A stretch of DNA of 64,000 nt from Schizochytrium sp. TIO01 (Eukaryota > Sar > Bigyra > Thraustochytrida > Thraustochytriidae): assembly GCA_004764695.1 (NCBI GenBank), contig SMSO01000033.1, positions 1,689,001 through 1,753,000 of the forward strand. The letters are read 5' to 3'. Position 1 is the stretch's first letter; each line of letters opens with the position of its first letter. Below the pieces are notes generated by a model. That model was given only the letters and a program-made list of their open reading frames with translations, had not been told where the DNA came from and did not search any database. Below are positions 28,248-39,878 of this stretch, one piece after another. A program made the position numbers and the translations under genes.

Positions 28248-31077
28248 GTTTTTTCTTTTTTCCATTTCTCCTTTTCTCCCTTTTTCTGGAGAAAGAAACT
28301 TGAAGAAAAGGGAAAGAAACGATAGTTTCATTCAAAGTTGGAGTTTGCAGTTCGGGGTTCGGAACCAAGCAACAGATTTTGTTCGCTTCGTACCGTACGT
28401 GGAAGGCAAGTTAAGGATTTCACAGAGCTCCAGCCCGAGGTGGTAGGGCCGACTCAACCAACGACCGGATGATTGCCAATATTCATTCATGTTCTCAGCC
28501 GCCATTACTGACCTTGAAAGAATGATGAGAAGAACAGAGCTTCACTGTGGTTGTGTTTTGTGACACCTTGAAAGTTTCAACCTATAGGGCCTTTCACCGG
28601 TTCCCAGAACGTGCGCCATGCTCCCAGAGCTTTTGGTGCTCTTCGAGCTGCAGTACTCCCTGGCTTCAAGTCGAAGAATTAGCTCGCGCTAAGCCGCCGT
28701 TGAATGTTGTTGTTTCGCAGGATCGCATGGAGTTTGCGCTGTCAGTGTGTACTAGCTGAGCTCTCAAGAATGACGGCAACGAGAAGGTCGGGTTCCTGAC
28801 CACAAAGTCTGCGTTGTTGTTTCTCCGACGGTTGGAGACAAAACTTGGAAAAGCTGAATGATGTAGCACAAGCCGCTGCTCTGCGCGGGTTGCTTTTCTT
28901 GCCATATCATAGGAAGCGAGCGCTTGGTTGTTTGCGTTGCGTTGCGGAAGAAATAGCGAACGCAAGGTGAGACTGACTCTGGCTCGCGCTCACGCTCGCG
29001 CTAGCGAATTCCTGGAAAGACGAACGAACATTGACAAGTGCATTGCTTGGCCGCGGTAGCAACTCAGGGCTGCAGAACCACCGACTCAATCGTCAGAAGA
29101 GAAAGGTAGCGCAGCAAGCTGACGATCTTCTGCTTGGAGACAAAGTCGCCAAAACATTCACCAGGACCTCGTTTCGATAATCTGCTCGTGGCGCTGGGAT
29201 ATATTGAAGCCAGCCATCACCTGAATGAATCGTTGCGCTTGGCTGCCAGCGAGCAACCTAATGTCTCGAAACTAACAGCAAGTGTTGGCCGGAGCAGAAT
29301 GTACAATGGCGGCATACGTACGTGGCTCTACGTACTGCAGGACTGCTCTGGTGTAAGTAAAATCGATGTACTTCGCAACTCATGAACTTGCCAGTTGGGC
29401 CTTGCCAGGATGCTGGCTAGCCGCTACGCTTCGTAAACCACGCGGACCCTGGAACTGGAGGCATTCGCAGTGAACCGCAGGCAGAGCTGGGCCGGTATTC
29501 AAAGGCTGGCGCTTCAGCGAAAAGGAAATCTGATATTGAGCTCAATTCATGATGAAATCTTACAAGAGAAGGGAATTCAGAACGCGATGGTAACACCAAC
29601 TAGATCTTTCCCTAGCAGTCCGGCATACGGCGGAATACTGTAAGCTTGTTCGCGGGTGCAGCGAACCTAGGAAGTCGAAAGCTCCCGTTGAGGGTCATTA
29701 TTGATACTCCTCTGACTCTTATTATTGTAGGATGGGCGGGGCTACCTAGTCAAGAGCGAAGTTCACGGCTCTACGGACGGACTGAGCAACGCGAGCGATG
29801 GAACGCGTACACGTTTAAGGGTGGACTTCTTGGCTTTATACAAGGTTTAATCTTCACTTTACAAGGTTTAATCGTCAAGAGCAATTGCATCAATCCTCAG
29901 CTCTGTGAACTTGTCAAGTTACATACATGCAAAGTAAGGCTTCGTGAGATTGCATATAGGTCGGGAACATCACAATTTAACAAGTCATCATGATGCATAG
30001 CGCCATAGATTATGATACATGATTGCATGAGGCGGTTCCCATGATGTGGCTTCAGACTACGCTCATAGAAATTGCTGATATAGACAACTAGCTAGGTAAT
30101 GTTTTATTGTATGGTTAGTTGTGGATAAGTGCATCCTACAAATAATCAACATAGTGTGCGACCTGTGTGACCAAGTCGATGGGTTTCGCACTCGAAATCA
30201 ACATTGCCAGCTTCAAAATCATCAATGGGTAAAAAAATAAATGCATAGGGACACTCATAATTAACGAAATATATGACACTAGGAATATTCTGTGCTGGGA
30301 GGACAAACCAGACAGAACCTACTCCTTTACACCTTTTAATCTGGCTTTCAACTCAACTCAAAGCACATTCCTCATACCAGCATTTGCTGCTCCATCTTGA
30401 TATGATACGAAGAGACAATACAAGATGAAATGCTGTCAAGAGTCTAGCTTTTAAGAATCTCTTTATTAGATTGTAACTCTGGTGCTATAAAAGATACAGA
30501 GGGATTGCTATCTCAATCAGATCATAGGACACTAGTACACCCTTTATTTCTCATGAACAAAAACGACAATCACTGCAAAACTCGGACCTTTAAAGTATCT
30601 GAAGTTTATTTGAATCCTGACGACTATTTTCATGTATAACCATCTAGATCACTCTGGTAGTGCAGCAACCCTGCTCAGCTAAATCCATGGGAAAACAGCA
30701 TACCTGCCGATGATTGCCATTCCTGGCTGATTGTTTGCCTTCTAATCAATAACTCAATTTAGAAAATGAGTGAACCTTTACTCCAAGTGTGTCTCAATTG
30801 TGAATGTAAGTTTTAAATGGCTAAAAGGTGAAACTCGGAGGCCTGTCTGGGTTATGCACTTGGCATTTTTTTTAATAAGAGAGAAAAACCAGCAGGAAGA
30901 AAATGTGATACAAATCAAGCTAGTACAGGCAATCAGACAAGAAATGGAAAAAATAATCTGGCATTTGCAAAAGTAAAAAGCACAATGAAAAACTTTAAAA
31001 TTTGGGGTAACGTAAAAGAGGGGGGTTGCGAGTGCTACAATAATTTCTGAGCATGTAACACAATTCTGGGAATGTAT

Positions 31078-32265
31078 TTACTGCGAGGCGGCGCCAATCT
31101 GATCAAGGTAAGGTTTGAGTTCATCGCCCTCAAGAATCGCGAAAGGCTGGTTCTTGCCGAGAACAGCGACACTCGCGTTGTCCATAGAGACATCCTTGTC
31201 GTTTGCTGGGCCCTCCAATGCCTTGAGAGAGTGAATGATGAGAGTCTCGAGGTCAGCTGTGGCAATAATCGATAACAGAGCAAATATAGTACGCAGAAAA
31301 GTTAGTCAAATGTGCAATTTTTTAATCAAGGCGATTTTCGCCTAAAGAGATCATCCCCAATTTTCTTTCCCGCTCTGTATATTCTATTAGAAGACAAGCA
31401 AGTAGATCAAAAGTAGATTTCAAAGCACAAGAAAATATAGACAAGAGATGAAAAGTAAACGTACCTGCTTCGATGCTGGCAAGGTGCTTCTCCATGTAAG
31501 TCTTGGCAGACTGTGCACGAGATCCAATGGCCATAGCCTTGTACTCGTAGAGGTTACCGCTGGGGCATGTTTGGTACAAATGAGGGCCATCACGGTCAAA
31601 ACCGGCCACAAGAAGTCCAACACCGTAGGGGCGCTTCCACGATGCTTGTGTGCGAGCCTGGTGCTTATCTGCGACATCAGAGACAAGGCGACCAGTGATG
31701 ATCGGGCTATCAAACTGAAAGCGATGGTTCAAGCATTCAGTACGCATGTATGTAGCGAGAGAGCGAGCATCAGCAGTCAATCCTGCAACACCAACACCAA
31801 TATGATCATCAATCTTAAAAAGCTTCTTCTGGTGAGACGCGAGCTCCTCCTTGGTCCTGTGAAGCAGAAAGAAGCAGATTCGCAATCCAACAGTTAGCAT
31901 GAAGACCACAAAGACCAAGCCCCAAGAATACGGAGTTTATTTACCATTCATTCGAGTTAGTCACCGTTTCGAGCACAACAAGTATTCGTGATAACCCAGC
32001 AAAGGTGCATCAACATATTCATTTCCTCAAGATCGTCTTGATAAACCTAAGCAATATGAATCTATCTATATTCATGTTCAATCCATATCCGTGAAAAGAT
32101 CTTTGACACTTACTTCTTGAGGGCCGCAAGGACCACAAAGTCCTCACTGCGCATTCCGAGGCAGCAAGTTCCCTGCTTCACAGACTCCATCGCGTACTCG
32201 ACCTGGTGGAGCTTGCCCTGGGGGCTCCAGGTTGAAACATCGGTGTCATACTGGTTGCGGTTCAT
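31078..32265 (-). CDS. PSMA1: 20S proteasome subunit alpha type-1 (PSMA1/alpha6)
   Basis: Three exons on the minus strand: 32265-32114, 31856-31465 and 31256-31078. Introns are 257 and 208 bases with GTAAGT and GTACGT donors. The product is 240 residues, slightly shorter than the human protein because the acidic C-terminal tail is absent. It forms part of the outer alpha ring of the 20S core that gates substrate entry. Seen: the alpha-subunit N-terminal signature [20 protein letters not shown] followed by [48 protein letters not shown]; and [11 protein letters not shown]. Exon junctions fall in phases 2 and 1 and restore family residues exactly. The gene is divergent from the DNAI7-like gene with about 780 bases between starts. 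Confidence 0.97.
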
Positions 32266-32964
32266 CGTCCCGACTCGCTCTTCACGACCTCAACCTAAGT
32301 TTTCTACAACAACTATGTAGTCCTTCACAAGCGCCAGCTATCCTAAGGAAGCAAACAAAGGTTTGCCCGCCGACTCGCAGACTGTCAAACAGCGTCTGTG
32401 ATCGAATGATCAAACCGCAAAGTAGCTTTGTTCGCCTAGACTCCTCGAAAGAAGGCGAATGAAGATCATTGCACACCTGGATCTTTAAGAACATTAAGAA
32501 CAAGGTCCCAGACCGAACCTAACCGAAGTTCCGAACAAACCTAACCGGCGAGTTAGGTGCACAACCCATTTTCTACAAAAGGTGCCGTTGAGCGAGCGCC
32601 GTTGAGAGTGGTAGAAGTAACTAGTTGTGCCATCTTCATGTGTATGTGTCGGTCCAATGCAAGTTTTTCATTGCAGAGAGACCGAAATGGGCAAGCGAGG
32701 GGATATTTGAGGCCCAACGTACGTAGACTTGCACAGAAGCCACAATAAAGGGTTGTCTTCACCCCCTTTGCCCAAAGTAGCGTTTGCAGAGATACACCTG
32801 TTTTATAAGTTTTGTAAGTCATATCGTCGAAAGAGGCGAGACTTTCCGGGATCTCTGCTAAACAGTGTCAGAGGTTGAGTCACTAACCTTGTTGAAAAGG
32901 TATGCAACTTAAATCGTTAAAGCTAGGAGACTCAGACCACACAGAGCGTTAAAAGGATCACGTC

Positions 32965-33003
32965 CGCCCAGCTGGGCGAGCAATTAATCGGGCCCAGCTG
33001 GAG
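32965..33003. promoter_or_regulatory. Palindromic CAGCTG element in the PSMA1/DNAI7 divergent promoter
   Basis: CGCCCAGCTGGGCG at 32965-32978 is a perfect 14-base palindrome. A second partial copy, GGCCCAGCTGGAG, follows at about 32991-33003. Both centre on CAGCTG, an E-box-type hexamer, and lie 40-80 bases before the DNAI7-like ATG. The palindromes are seen; the regulatory role is inferred. Confidence 0.4.
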
Positions 33004-33044
33004 TAGTTGGCATAAGTTCCACAGCCTGAAAAACAACTAGAAAA

Positions 33045-35949
33045 ATGGTGAGTTATTTATTAAATTTGAGATTTTCGCATGACTGTACTGTGATGTATCA
33101 TCCAGTGAAATACTTAGCAGCAGCAGCAGCGGCGACGACTTTAGTTTAAGGACTTCGTGAGTGCATCAGGTCCTTGACCATGTGCAAATAATATTCGACT
33201 AACCTTCTGTTGCAAACAAATTGCTCGATATTTTGAAACATGTGGATGTATGATTGGCGATGCTTGCTTTGACCTTAATGAATTTCAACAGGCAAAGAAG
33301 AAGGGTGGCGGCAAGAAGAAGAAGACGAAGGAGGAGCTTGAGGCGGAGCGCCTCCTTGCAGAAGAAGAAGAGCGTATTCGTCAGGAGGAAGAAGCACAGC
33401 GTCTTGCTGAAGAAGAAGCTCTTCGTCTAGAGCGCGAGGAACAGGAGCGCCTCGAACGCGAGCGCCTTCGTCGCGAGGAACTTGAAAGATTAGGCGAGGA
33501 GGCCTCCACGACGAAGCCCCTTGTTGATCGTCGCAGAAGGTATCGCGATTCGCACCTCCGAGGAGAATTTCAGACTGAAGATTGGAACTCATTTTTGACT
33601 TGTAGCCCCCTGCCGCAGAGAGATTCTGATGCCGACATTAATACATATCTAAAGGCAATTGTTACAGACGATGGTTCCGATATGGACTACATTCTTTCTC
33701 AGTGTGAAGTTTTGCATCAAGTATCAGGGCTTTTATCATCTTCTCGTGGTAAAGATGTGGCATCTGGAGCCTATGGTCAAATTACAGCTCGTCGTACCAA
33801 CGCTCTTAATCTGCTAACATCAGAGATTGCAAGAATTGATCGAAGTACTGCCAACCTCCTGGTCCGGGCTGAGGAATTCATTTCTCCAAAATTAGAGGTG
33901 CTTCTTGGCAACACTTCAAAAAACTTTGGTGTTGGAATTTGGATCAATATGGCGTCGAAGGGATTTCGTATGCGCATCATTGATTTCCCCTCACTTTCCA
34001 TCATAGCAGAGATTCCCAAAACTTTGGCTCTGCAGAGTGTTGCTGTCCGTGTGGTTCACATACTGGACGATGCACTATCTCAGCCTGCTCACGAAGAAGA
34101 CATGGAATACGACACTGCCAAAGGAGGTATGTTATTTTTTGAGACACTCAAATTACCACCTCAGAGCAAACCAACCAAAGGCTGGGCCATGCGACCGATA
34201 AACCCTGCGTTGGAGAATCGTGTAATGCGAGTTTCGTTCAACAGCAATGATTCATCTGTACCTGGTGCTTCTCCAACCTCACCTGATCCCTCTGGAAATG
34301 GCCCAATCGCAGTAGCTCTCAAGATGAAAATTCCTAAAACTTGCCTTGTTCGGAGTATCCATGGCGAGCATCAGCCTTTGGTTTTAAACACCAACGAGAA
34401 CAGTGAAGGGGAAAGTGGGGATGATGAGAATCGCATGCCCGATGCCTTGGCAGTGGCTCAGCAACAGGCGCAGAACTCCTTAATGGAAGGCACTAGCGTT
34501 CGTGTTGGTGCATGGGACCCCAATCTGTGCATGTGGGTGGAAGATGGTGTCTCAGATGTGAGCTTTGACCCGAGCACACGTGTCCTCAGCTTTACTACCA
34601 TTAAAAATACAGCTCATGCTCTCTTGCAGCGCCGAGATATTGACCATCCATTTCGGTCTTGGACTCTAACGCCACAGTTTGCTAATGGGCGCGCATCTAT
34701 GACGAAGACGTCCAACGCAGGCGAACATAGTGTAAACACGGAAAGCAAACTTGACGAAGACTCTGTGGACCCGTTTGAGATGGTCACAGAGGATATCGAT
34801 CCTTCCGCGAACCAGTCTCCCACAGTACATAGCGCTATTATCTCGCTCCGTACTTCCTCGTGGGTAATCAAGATAGAAATCTTTGGACGTGGGAAGTGCA
34901 AGCTTCTGGAACCACAGGAGCCTGAGCTTGCTCATATTGTTAACAATGAAATGCGACCTGAGGAGCTATTTGCTTTGTTGGCGGAGTCCGGAATTGATTT
35001 GCGATCCCCAGTGGAGTCATCTGCGATAGCACCGGGAACTCAGCTACTAAATGGACGTGTTGCACTAAAAAACGAAAAGCTCGAACGCCATGTTTACGGG
35101 GAGCTTAGTGCAGCGGTGTCAAGTGCGTTTTTAATCTCTACGAGCCGTTGGAACCAACAGGTGGGTCCTCAAAATTGCTGCTTTAATATTCAAGAGGCAT
35201 ACGAATCTGCTGATTCTGGACTCGATTTGGATGCAGTAATTCGTCAAGAGCTCGGTGAAGGCTCGAGCTCAGACCAATCAAATATCGAAAGCATGAGCGT
35301 TGTAGGAGGGGCTGCTGGAGTTCAAGAGGAGAATGGAACAGGAGAGCATGCTCCTGGAGATGGGACAGTAAACCTAAGTGAAGCAGGAGCTCATTCTGAG
35401 GAAGCAAAAGCAGCAGAGGACGGTGCTAATGCCGAGGCAGCTGCTAAGTTAGCAGAGGAAAAAGCTGCTGAGGCTGTCGAGGCTGCTCCTGTTGCGGCAA
35501 ATTCTGGAAAGAAAGCCGCAGCCAAGAAGGGGGGCAAAAAGGACAAAAAGAAAGACAAAGAAGAGCAAGCAAGACTCGAGGCCGAGGCAGCTGCTGCTGC
35601 TGAAGCAGCAGCTGCTCTCGAAGCCGAGGCAGCAGCGGCCGCCTTGATTGAGCCTGATCCACTTCCTTCTGAACCTCGGTTGATATTCTTTCAAATCGAC
35701 GAGGAGGTTCCTGACACAGGTCTTAAGTGCAATTTTCTTCGAATGAAAGAGTCTGACGAGACTTTAGACACCACGACTGTTTCCAAAGACCAAGTGACTC
35801 ATGCATATCTTGAAAATGCCCTGATGGCTTCCGAAATATACTGCCAGGATCGTATTCATAAAATGCAAGATGATCCCAGCACAACAGGACTTCGTGAGAC
35901 CATCAAGCAGGTTCTATGTACACTTCGTCCTCTTACTTTTACACTCTAA
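33045..35949 (+). CDS. DNAI7/CASC1 (IC97)-like axonemal dynein-associated protein
   Basis: Two exons: 33045-33047, the ATG alone before a GTGAGT donor, and 33292-35949, starting GCAAAGAAG. The product is 886 residues beginning MAKKKGGGKKKK. DNAI7 associates with axonemal inner-arm dyneins and tubulin in motile cilia. Seen: a Lys-rich start and a long charged helix (EEEERIRQEEEAQRLAEEEA), then the family core WNSFLTCSPLPQ...INTYL at about 100-125, and WDPNLCMWVEDG with FRSWTLTPQ further on, matching the CASC1 pattern. A low-complexity Ala/Lys/Glu insert of about 140 residues (roughly 695-800) precedes a conserved-looking C-terminus. An intervening short exon cannot be excluded, but the direct join restores a typical start. 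Confidence 0.82.
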
Positions 35950-36537
35950 AATGGCCTTTATAGATATATTTTACAAATTTTCAATCGCTTTACATTTAGG
36001 TCATTATCTTCTTCACACTCTGCAACATGTTGCAGTTACAGTATTTTTGTTGTAGCTTTACCACCTTGACCTATGCAAATATCAGTTTAGGAATCCTGGG
36101 TCTTTAATTTCACCAAACAGGTACCCCAATCTAAACTACCAACTAAACCGCTTTTTCAGAAATTAATATGTAGATTTGCTCGATCTTAACCTCCTTCACT
36201 GAGCAATTCGAGTCCGTATGAACCCACGAAAAGAACTCAAGCAGCCAGCTAATGCACCCAAATTATATATAACTAGCACAAAGCTCTATTTATGAGTCTC
36301 TGCGAAGAAAGTGAAGCAATTCAAAACAAACTACCTACGTTATATTTTGTTTGGAAAATAAGAAAAATAAGAGGGCTCATATTGATTGTTGGAGAGGAAG
36401 GTTTTTCTTTCCTTTACTATGACGGTAAAAACAGAAACCATTGAGAAATTGATTGACGGCAGGAGAAGTGCCCAGGTTTGAGCCACCTTGCGACGCTGCA
36501 GCTCTGGCGCGAGTGGTGCTGAGTGCGCCTCATCGCA
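35950..36537. other. Spacer between DNAI7-like gene and CID gene
   Basis: About 0.6 kb, AT-rich, holding the upstream gene's 3' UTR and the CID gene promoter. Nothing else is seen. Confidence 0.55.
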
Positions 36538-38175
36538 ATGGATCGTCTTCGCGAACAGCTACGGTCGCTAGATGGCACGCAAGAGGACATTGAACAGATT
36601 TCGCGAGCCGCCTCGGGACTGGCAGCCAGCGATGTTCCAGACTTCGTTGAGGTACGTGAAAGAAACGGAGCAAGAGATGTCACTACATTCATGATTTCAA
36701 CAATGCACTCCTGAAGGAGAACGCTCGAACGCAGAATTGTTCGAGGCGGTTGGCAACGAATAATGAGAGAAAATAAAAAATAAAAAAGAAGTGAAAAACC
36801 AGGATGAAGATAAAGAAGTATCTTTAGGGCCAGGCTGAAGCCAGAATAGCATGTCAAAACTAACTTGAGGTATTCATGTATTTGTGCATGCATGTATGTT
36901 ATGAATGATGAACAATAAATATTTGATTGCTCCCTTTGCTTCATTTAATTGCTGGTGAATACATCTGGTGGTGGCCACCTGTCGCAGCTTTGGTTAGAGA
37001 ACGTCAGCGAGAACCGGACAGATGCATTGGTCTACATGTATGTAGCCAACGATATTGTGCAAAAGTGCCGCGGGACGCCTCTGTGGTCAGCATTCAAGCG
37101 AAAATTGCCACAAGCGATCGACTTGATGAAAAATGACGCCCTTAATCGTCCAAAATTTATTCGGATTCTTAACATTTGGACTAGGCGCAAGGTTTTTGAC
37201 ACCCCTTTCATTATGACCTTGAAGAAACGACTTAGTCAGGCAAGCCTTAATACGGAGTTTGGCGAGTTGCCCGAGTTTCAGGAAATCAGAGACAACGAGT
37301 CTGATGGAGCAGGCAGTGGTGACGATGATCACGATGAGGATTACTTCGATGATGACAAGGAGGTCCGCAATAACCATCCTTTAAAGCGTGAGAGTTCTAT
37401 GACAACTATTCAGAGAGTCCCTACGTCTCGTCTCTTGACTCTCTTTAAACAGGCAAAAACTGAAGCTGAGAAAAAGTCTAGCAATGTTCTAGATCTCGCC
37501 GAAAAAAGCATGTCACAACTTCGAAAACTAGCGAAAGATAGCGATGCCAAAGATCAAACAGAGTCTGAACGTTTAAAAAAAGCTTTGGAAGGCCTTCCTG
37601 ACTCCGATTTCCACGATCTTGAAGACATGACTATGACAGCTCTGCAAACGCTTGTGTCCAATCGCGAGGCTGTTCGCCGCGCTGGCCTTCTAGCAAGTGC
37701 TCTTGTGATGAGCATCGAAGTCCAAATGGAATCCGTCGGCAAGGCAATAAATGATGCTGATGTCCAACTCGAAACAATTCAGTCGATCGAGAAGCGTGTG
37801 AGTGATCTTGAGAAAAGTCACACCGGGGAGCTCCCTAAAGTTGAGGCTGTATTAACAACTTATAGGAGAAGACTCAAAGCATCTGCACAACAAAAGAAGC
37901 GAGCTCGCATGATGTCTGATGAAGCCGAATCCTCGGATGAGTCTGGCTCAGACTATGAGGATGAGGATGAGGACGAGGATGATAAGAACGGCAAGCCCGG
38001 CGAGACCTCAGAAGAAGCCAAAATTAGTGTTCTTGGTATCCGCAAGCGGAAACGGAAGAAGAAGAAGAAGGTTGAGGAGGAGTCTGAGGAGAGCGTACCG
38101 ATGATCTGGAACAAACAATTGAACATGTATGTGCCAATGCCTAACAACCTAGAAGAGGAGGACTGGCGAAACTAA
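36538..38175 (+). CDS. CID-domain protein, RPRD1/Rtt103-like
   Basis: Two exons: 36538-36651 (donor GTACGT) and 36988-38175 (acceptor CGCAG), a phase 0 join, 433 residues. CID proteins bind the phosphorylated C-terminal repeat of RNA polymerase II and act in 3'-end processing and termination in the nucleus. Seen: helices 1-2 in exon 1 and the join to LWLENVSENRTDALVYMYVAN, then DIVQKC and FIRILNIWTRRKVFD (about 38-115). These match the Rtt103/RPRD1 pattern SLWLI...LFLYLANDVIQ...LLNIWQER. After the CID come acidic stretches, a predicted coiled coil at about 250-310, and a Lys-rich stretch (RKRKRKKKKK) near 400 that could be a nuclear localisation signal. The gene is convergent with the ankyrin/IQ gene, 257 bases apart. 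Confidence 0.9.
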
Positions 38176-38432
38176 GAGTTTATTTCTCGTAGCTCGCCGT
38201 CTGTGCTGTGATTACTGTTCCTGTTTGAACAAAAACGAGGCAACCTGGAGGCTTTTATAGAAAACAGCACCAGCAATAATTCTGTGGCACTGGTTTATGT
38301 TCTTTGGTTGAATTTTCGTGCAAGTACTTGATCTTGCGAGCCAGACAAGGGCTCTGCTATTTGGGAATGTGAATAAAAGGCATGGAAACTTCATTCTATT
38401 TTTTTCATGTTAATGGTCATTTGCACATGGTC

Positions 38433-39878
38433 TCAATGCCAAGGAGATGGTAATGAGGCCATAAAGTCACATCCACTTTCCTTAAGAAAATGTAAGCGAT
38501 CTGATTCTTTTCGCATGGCTAATTCAATTTGCTGACGCTGCCGGTTGCAGGACGACCTGATTTCTTCTTTCTGTGAGGTAGAGGCGAGGACAGATTGAAC
38601 AAGGTTAGCACGTGGAAGGCCAACTTTGAAGGAGTGAAGCTGCTGGGAAGACTTACGATTCTGTTGGTGTTGCTGCTGCTGCTGCTGCGCTCGTCCATAA
38701 ATGTGGTTATGAAAAAACCTTTGTAAAATACGAGCGGCTCCAGATCGCTGTAACGCTCGACGTTGAATCCACGCCTGCTCAATATACTTTTTCCGTTGAA
38801 GACGCGCGCGCAACATAGCCTGGATCATTATCGCTGCATTTGCTTGCTCCTCAAGAGCCACGTGTAGCCACTCACTCTCGCGAACGTAGCCAAAATCTCG
38901 TGATCCGAGTAATAATCTTTTCTTTTTTCCCGTGTCCTTTTTCCCATGCGATTTGTACTGTTCAGCCCATCGATCATCCTCATCGCGAACAATTTTTATA
39001 TTCTCCCGTCTTGGTGTATTCCTGTACCGTGTAATAATAACATCATCTTGAGATTTAGCTTCTGAGCCTCCATCCCAATCAGTAAGCCAGTGGGTGGACG
39101 CCACATCTGCATTCATTTCTGACCATTCACTCCAAAAGCCATTATCATTGCAGCTCCTTATAGCAAAGCGGTAGCTTGAAGCCGAAGAAACTGACCCAGC
39201 TGGGGTTTCAAAAAGGTATGCTAAAGGTCCTTCTCGATCTTCACTGAGCGGGAAGCACCTTACATCTTGTGGAACCTTGAGCATCCACTGCGAGCCATGG
39301 AGCTCTTCGACGACTTGAAAGATGTGAATTTTTGGTTTTGATTGGCTTGAAATCCATTGTAGAACTGCTCTACCTTGCTTACATGACACGACACAAAGAT
39401 CACGCGGTGCTGCTGGACGACAGAGAATGCTTCTCATTGCTTGAGACTGAACTCTCTCAAATGCGGAGTATCCACATGCGTCCTCCTTACTTGTTGAGGC
39501 ACCAAGCGCACTCAATAACTTCACCACGCGAATGGCATTTTTCCAAACCGCAAGATGAAGACAAGTTGCACCCTGTCGTATATGGCCATTTTGGTCTTCT
39601 GCGTGAACACCATATGCCACAAACTTTTTGCGTCCTCTATGATCCTTGATACTGAGTACACCAAATATCTTTTCATCTATTGACCACTCATCAAGCATTC
39701 TGTGCGCTCGAAGTATTTTATGCACAGTCTTGACACGATCAGCACAAATAGCTCGGAAGAGATCTTCAACCCAAGTCGGCACCGGGCCTAAATAGCCTGC
39801 AGGCAACCCCGCCATAGATGAACGCCTCCGTGGTTTGTTCATCTGATCATAGGTCTTTTCTTCATCAAGGGATACCAT
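38433..39878 (-). CDS. Ankyrin / fibronectin-III / IQ-motif protein
   Basis: 481 residues, single exon. Seen: two or three degenerate ankyrin repeats at about 35-150 (GATCLHLAVWKNAIRVVKLL is the clearest), then an FN3-like module at about 155-260 containing SSYRFAIRSCNDNGFWSEWS. An IQ-type calmodulin-binding helix follows at about 345-365 (AAIMIQAMLRARLQRKKY) with a second weaker one near 380-395, then a poly-Gln run at 398-403. There is no signal peptide or membrane span, so it is probably an intracellular scaffold regulated by calmodulin. The domain order is like ANKFN-type proteins, but I would not call it an ortholog. The convergent CID gene ends 257 bases away. Confidence 0.82.
   Translation of the reverse strand: MVSLDEEKTYDQMNKPRRRSSMAGLPAGYLGPVPTWVEDLFRAICADRVKTVHKILRAHRMLDEWSIDEKIFGVLSIKDHRGRKKFVAYGVHAEDQNGHIRQGATCLHLAVWKNAIRVVKLLSALGASTSKEDACGYSAFERVQSQAMRSILCRPAAPRDLCVVSCKQGRAVLQWISSQSKPKIHIFQVVEELHGSQWMLKVPQDVRCFPLSEDREGPLAYLFETPAGSVSSASSYRFAIRSCNDNGFWSEWSEMNADVASTHWLTDWDGGSEAKSQDDVIITRYRNTPRRENIKIVRDEDDRWAEQYKSHGKKDTGKKKRLLLGSRDFGYVRESEWLHVALEEQANAAIMIQAMLRARLQRKKYIEQAWIQRRALQRSGAARILQRFFHNHIYGRAQQQQQQHQQNRKSSQQLHSFKVGLPRANLVQSVLASTSQKEEIRSSCNRQRQQIELAMRKESDRLHFLKESGCDFMASLPSPWH

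Larger units (their letters stand above)
26510..31077. other. Gene-free region rich in simple repeats
   Basis: About 4.5 kb. No open frame over 115 codons and none with a family motif. The first part (26.7-28.3 kb) holds several unrelated microsatellites, listed separately. The rest (28.3-31.0 kb) is unique sequence without recognisable content. Confidence 0.55.
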
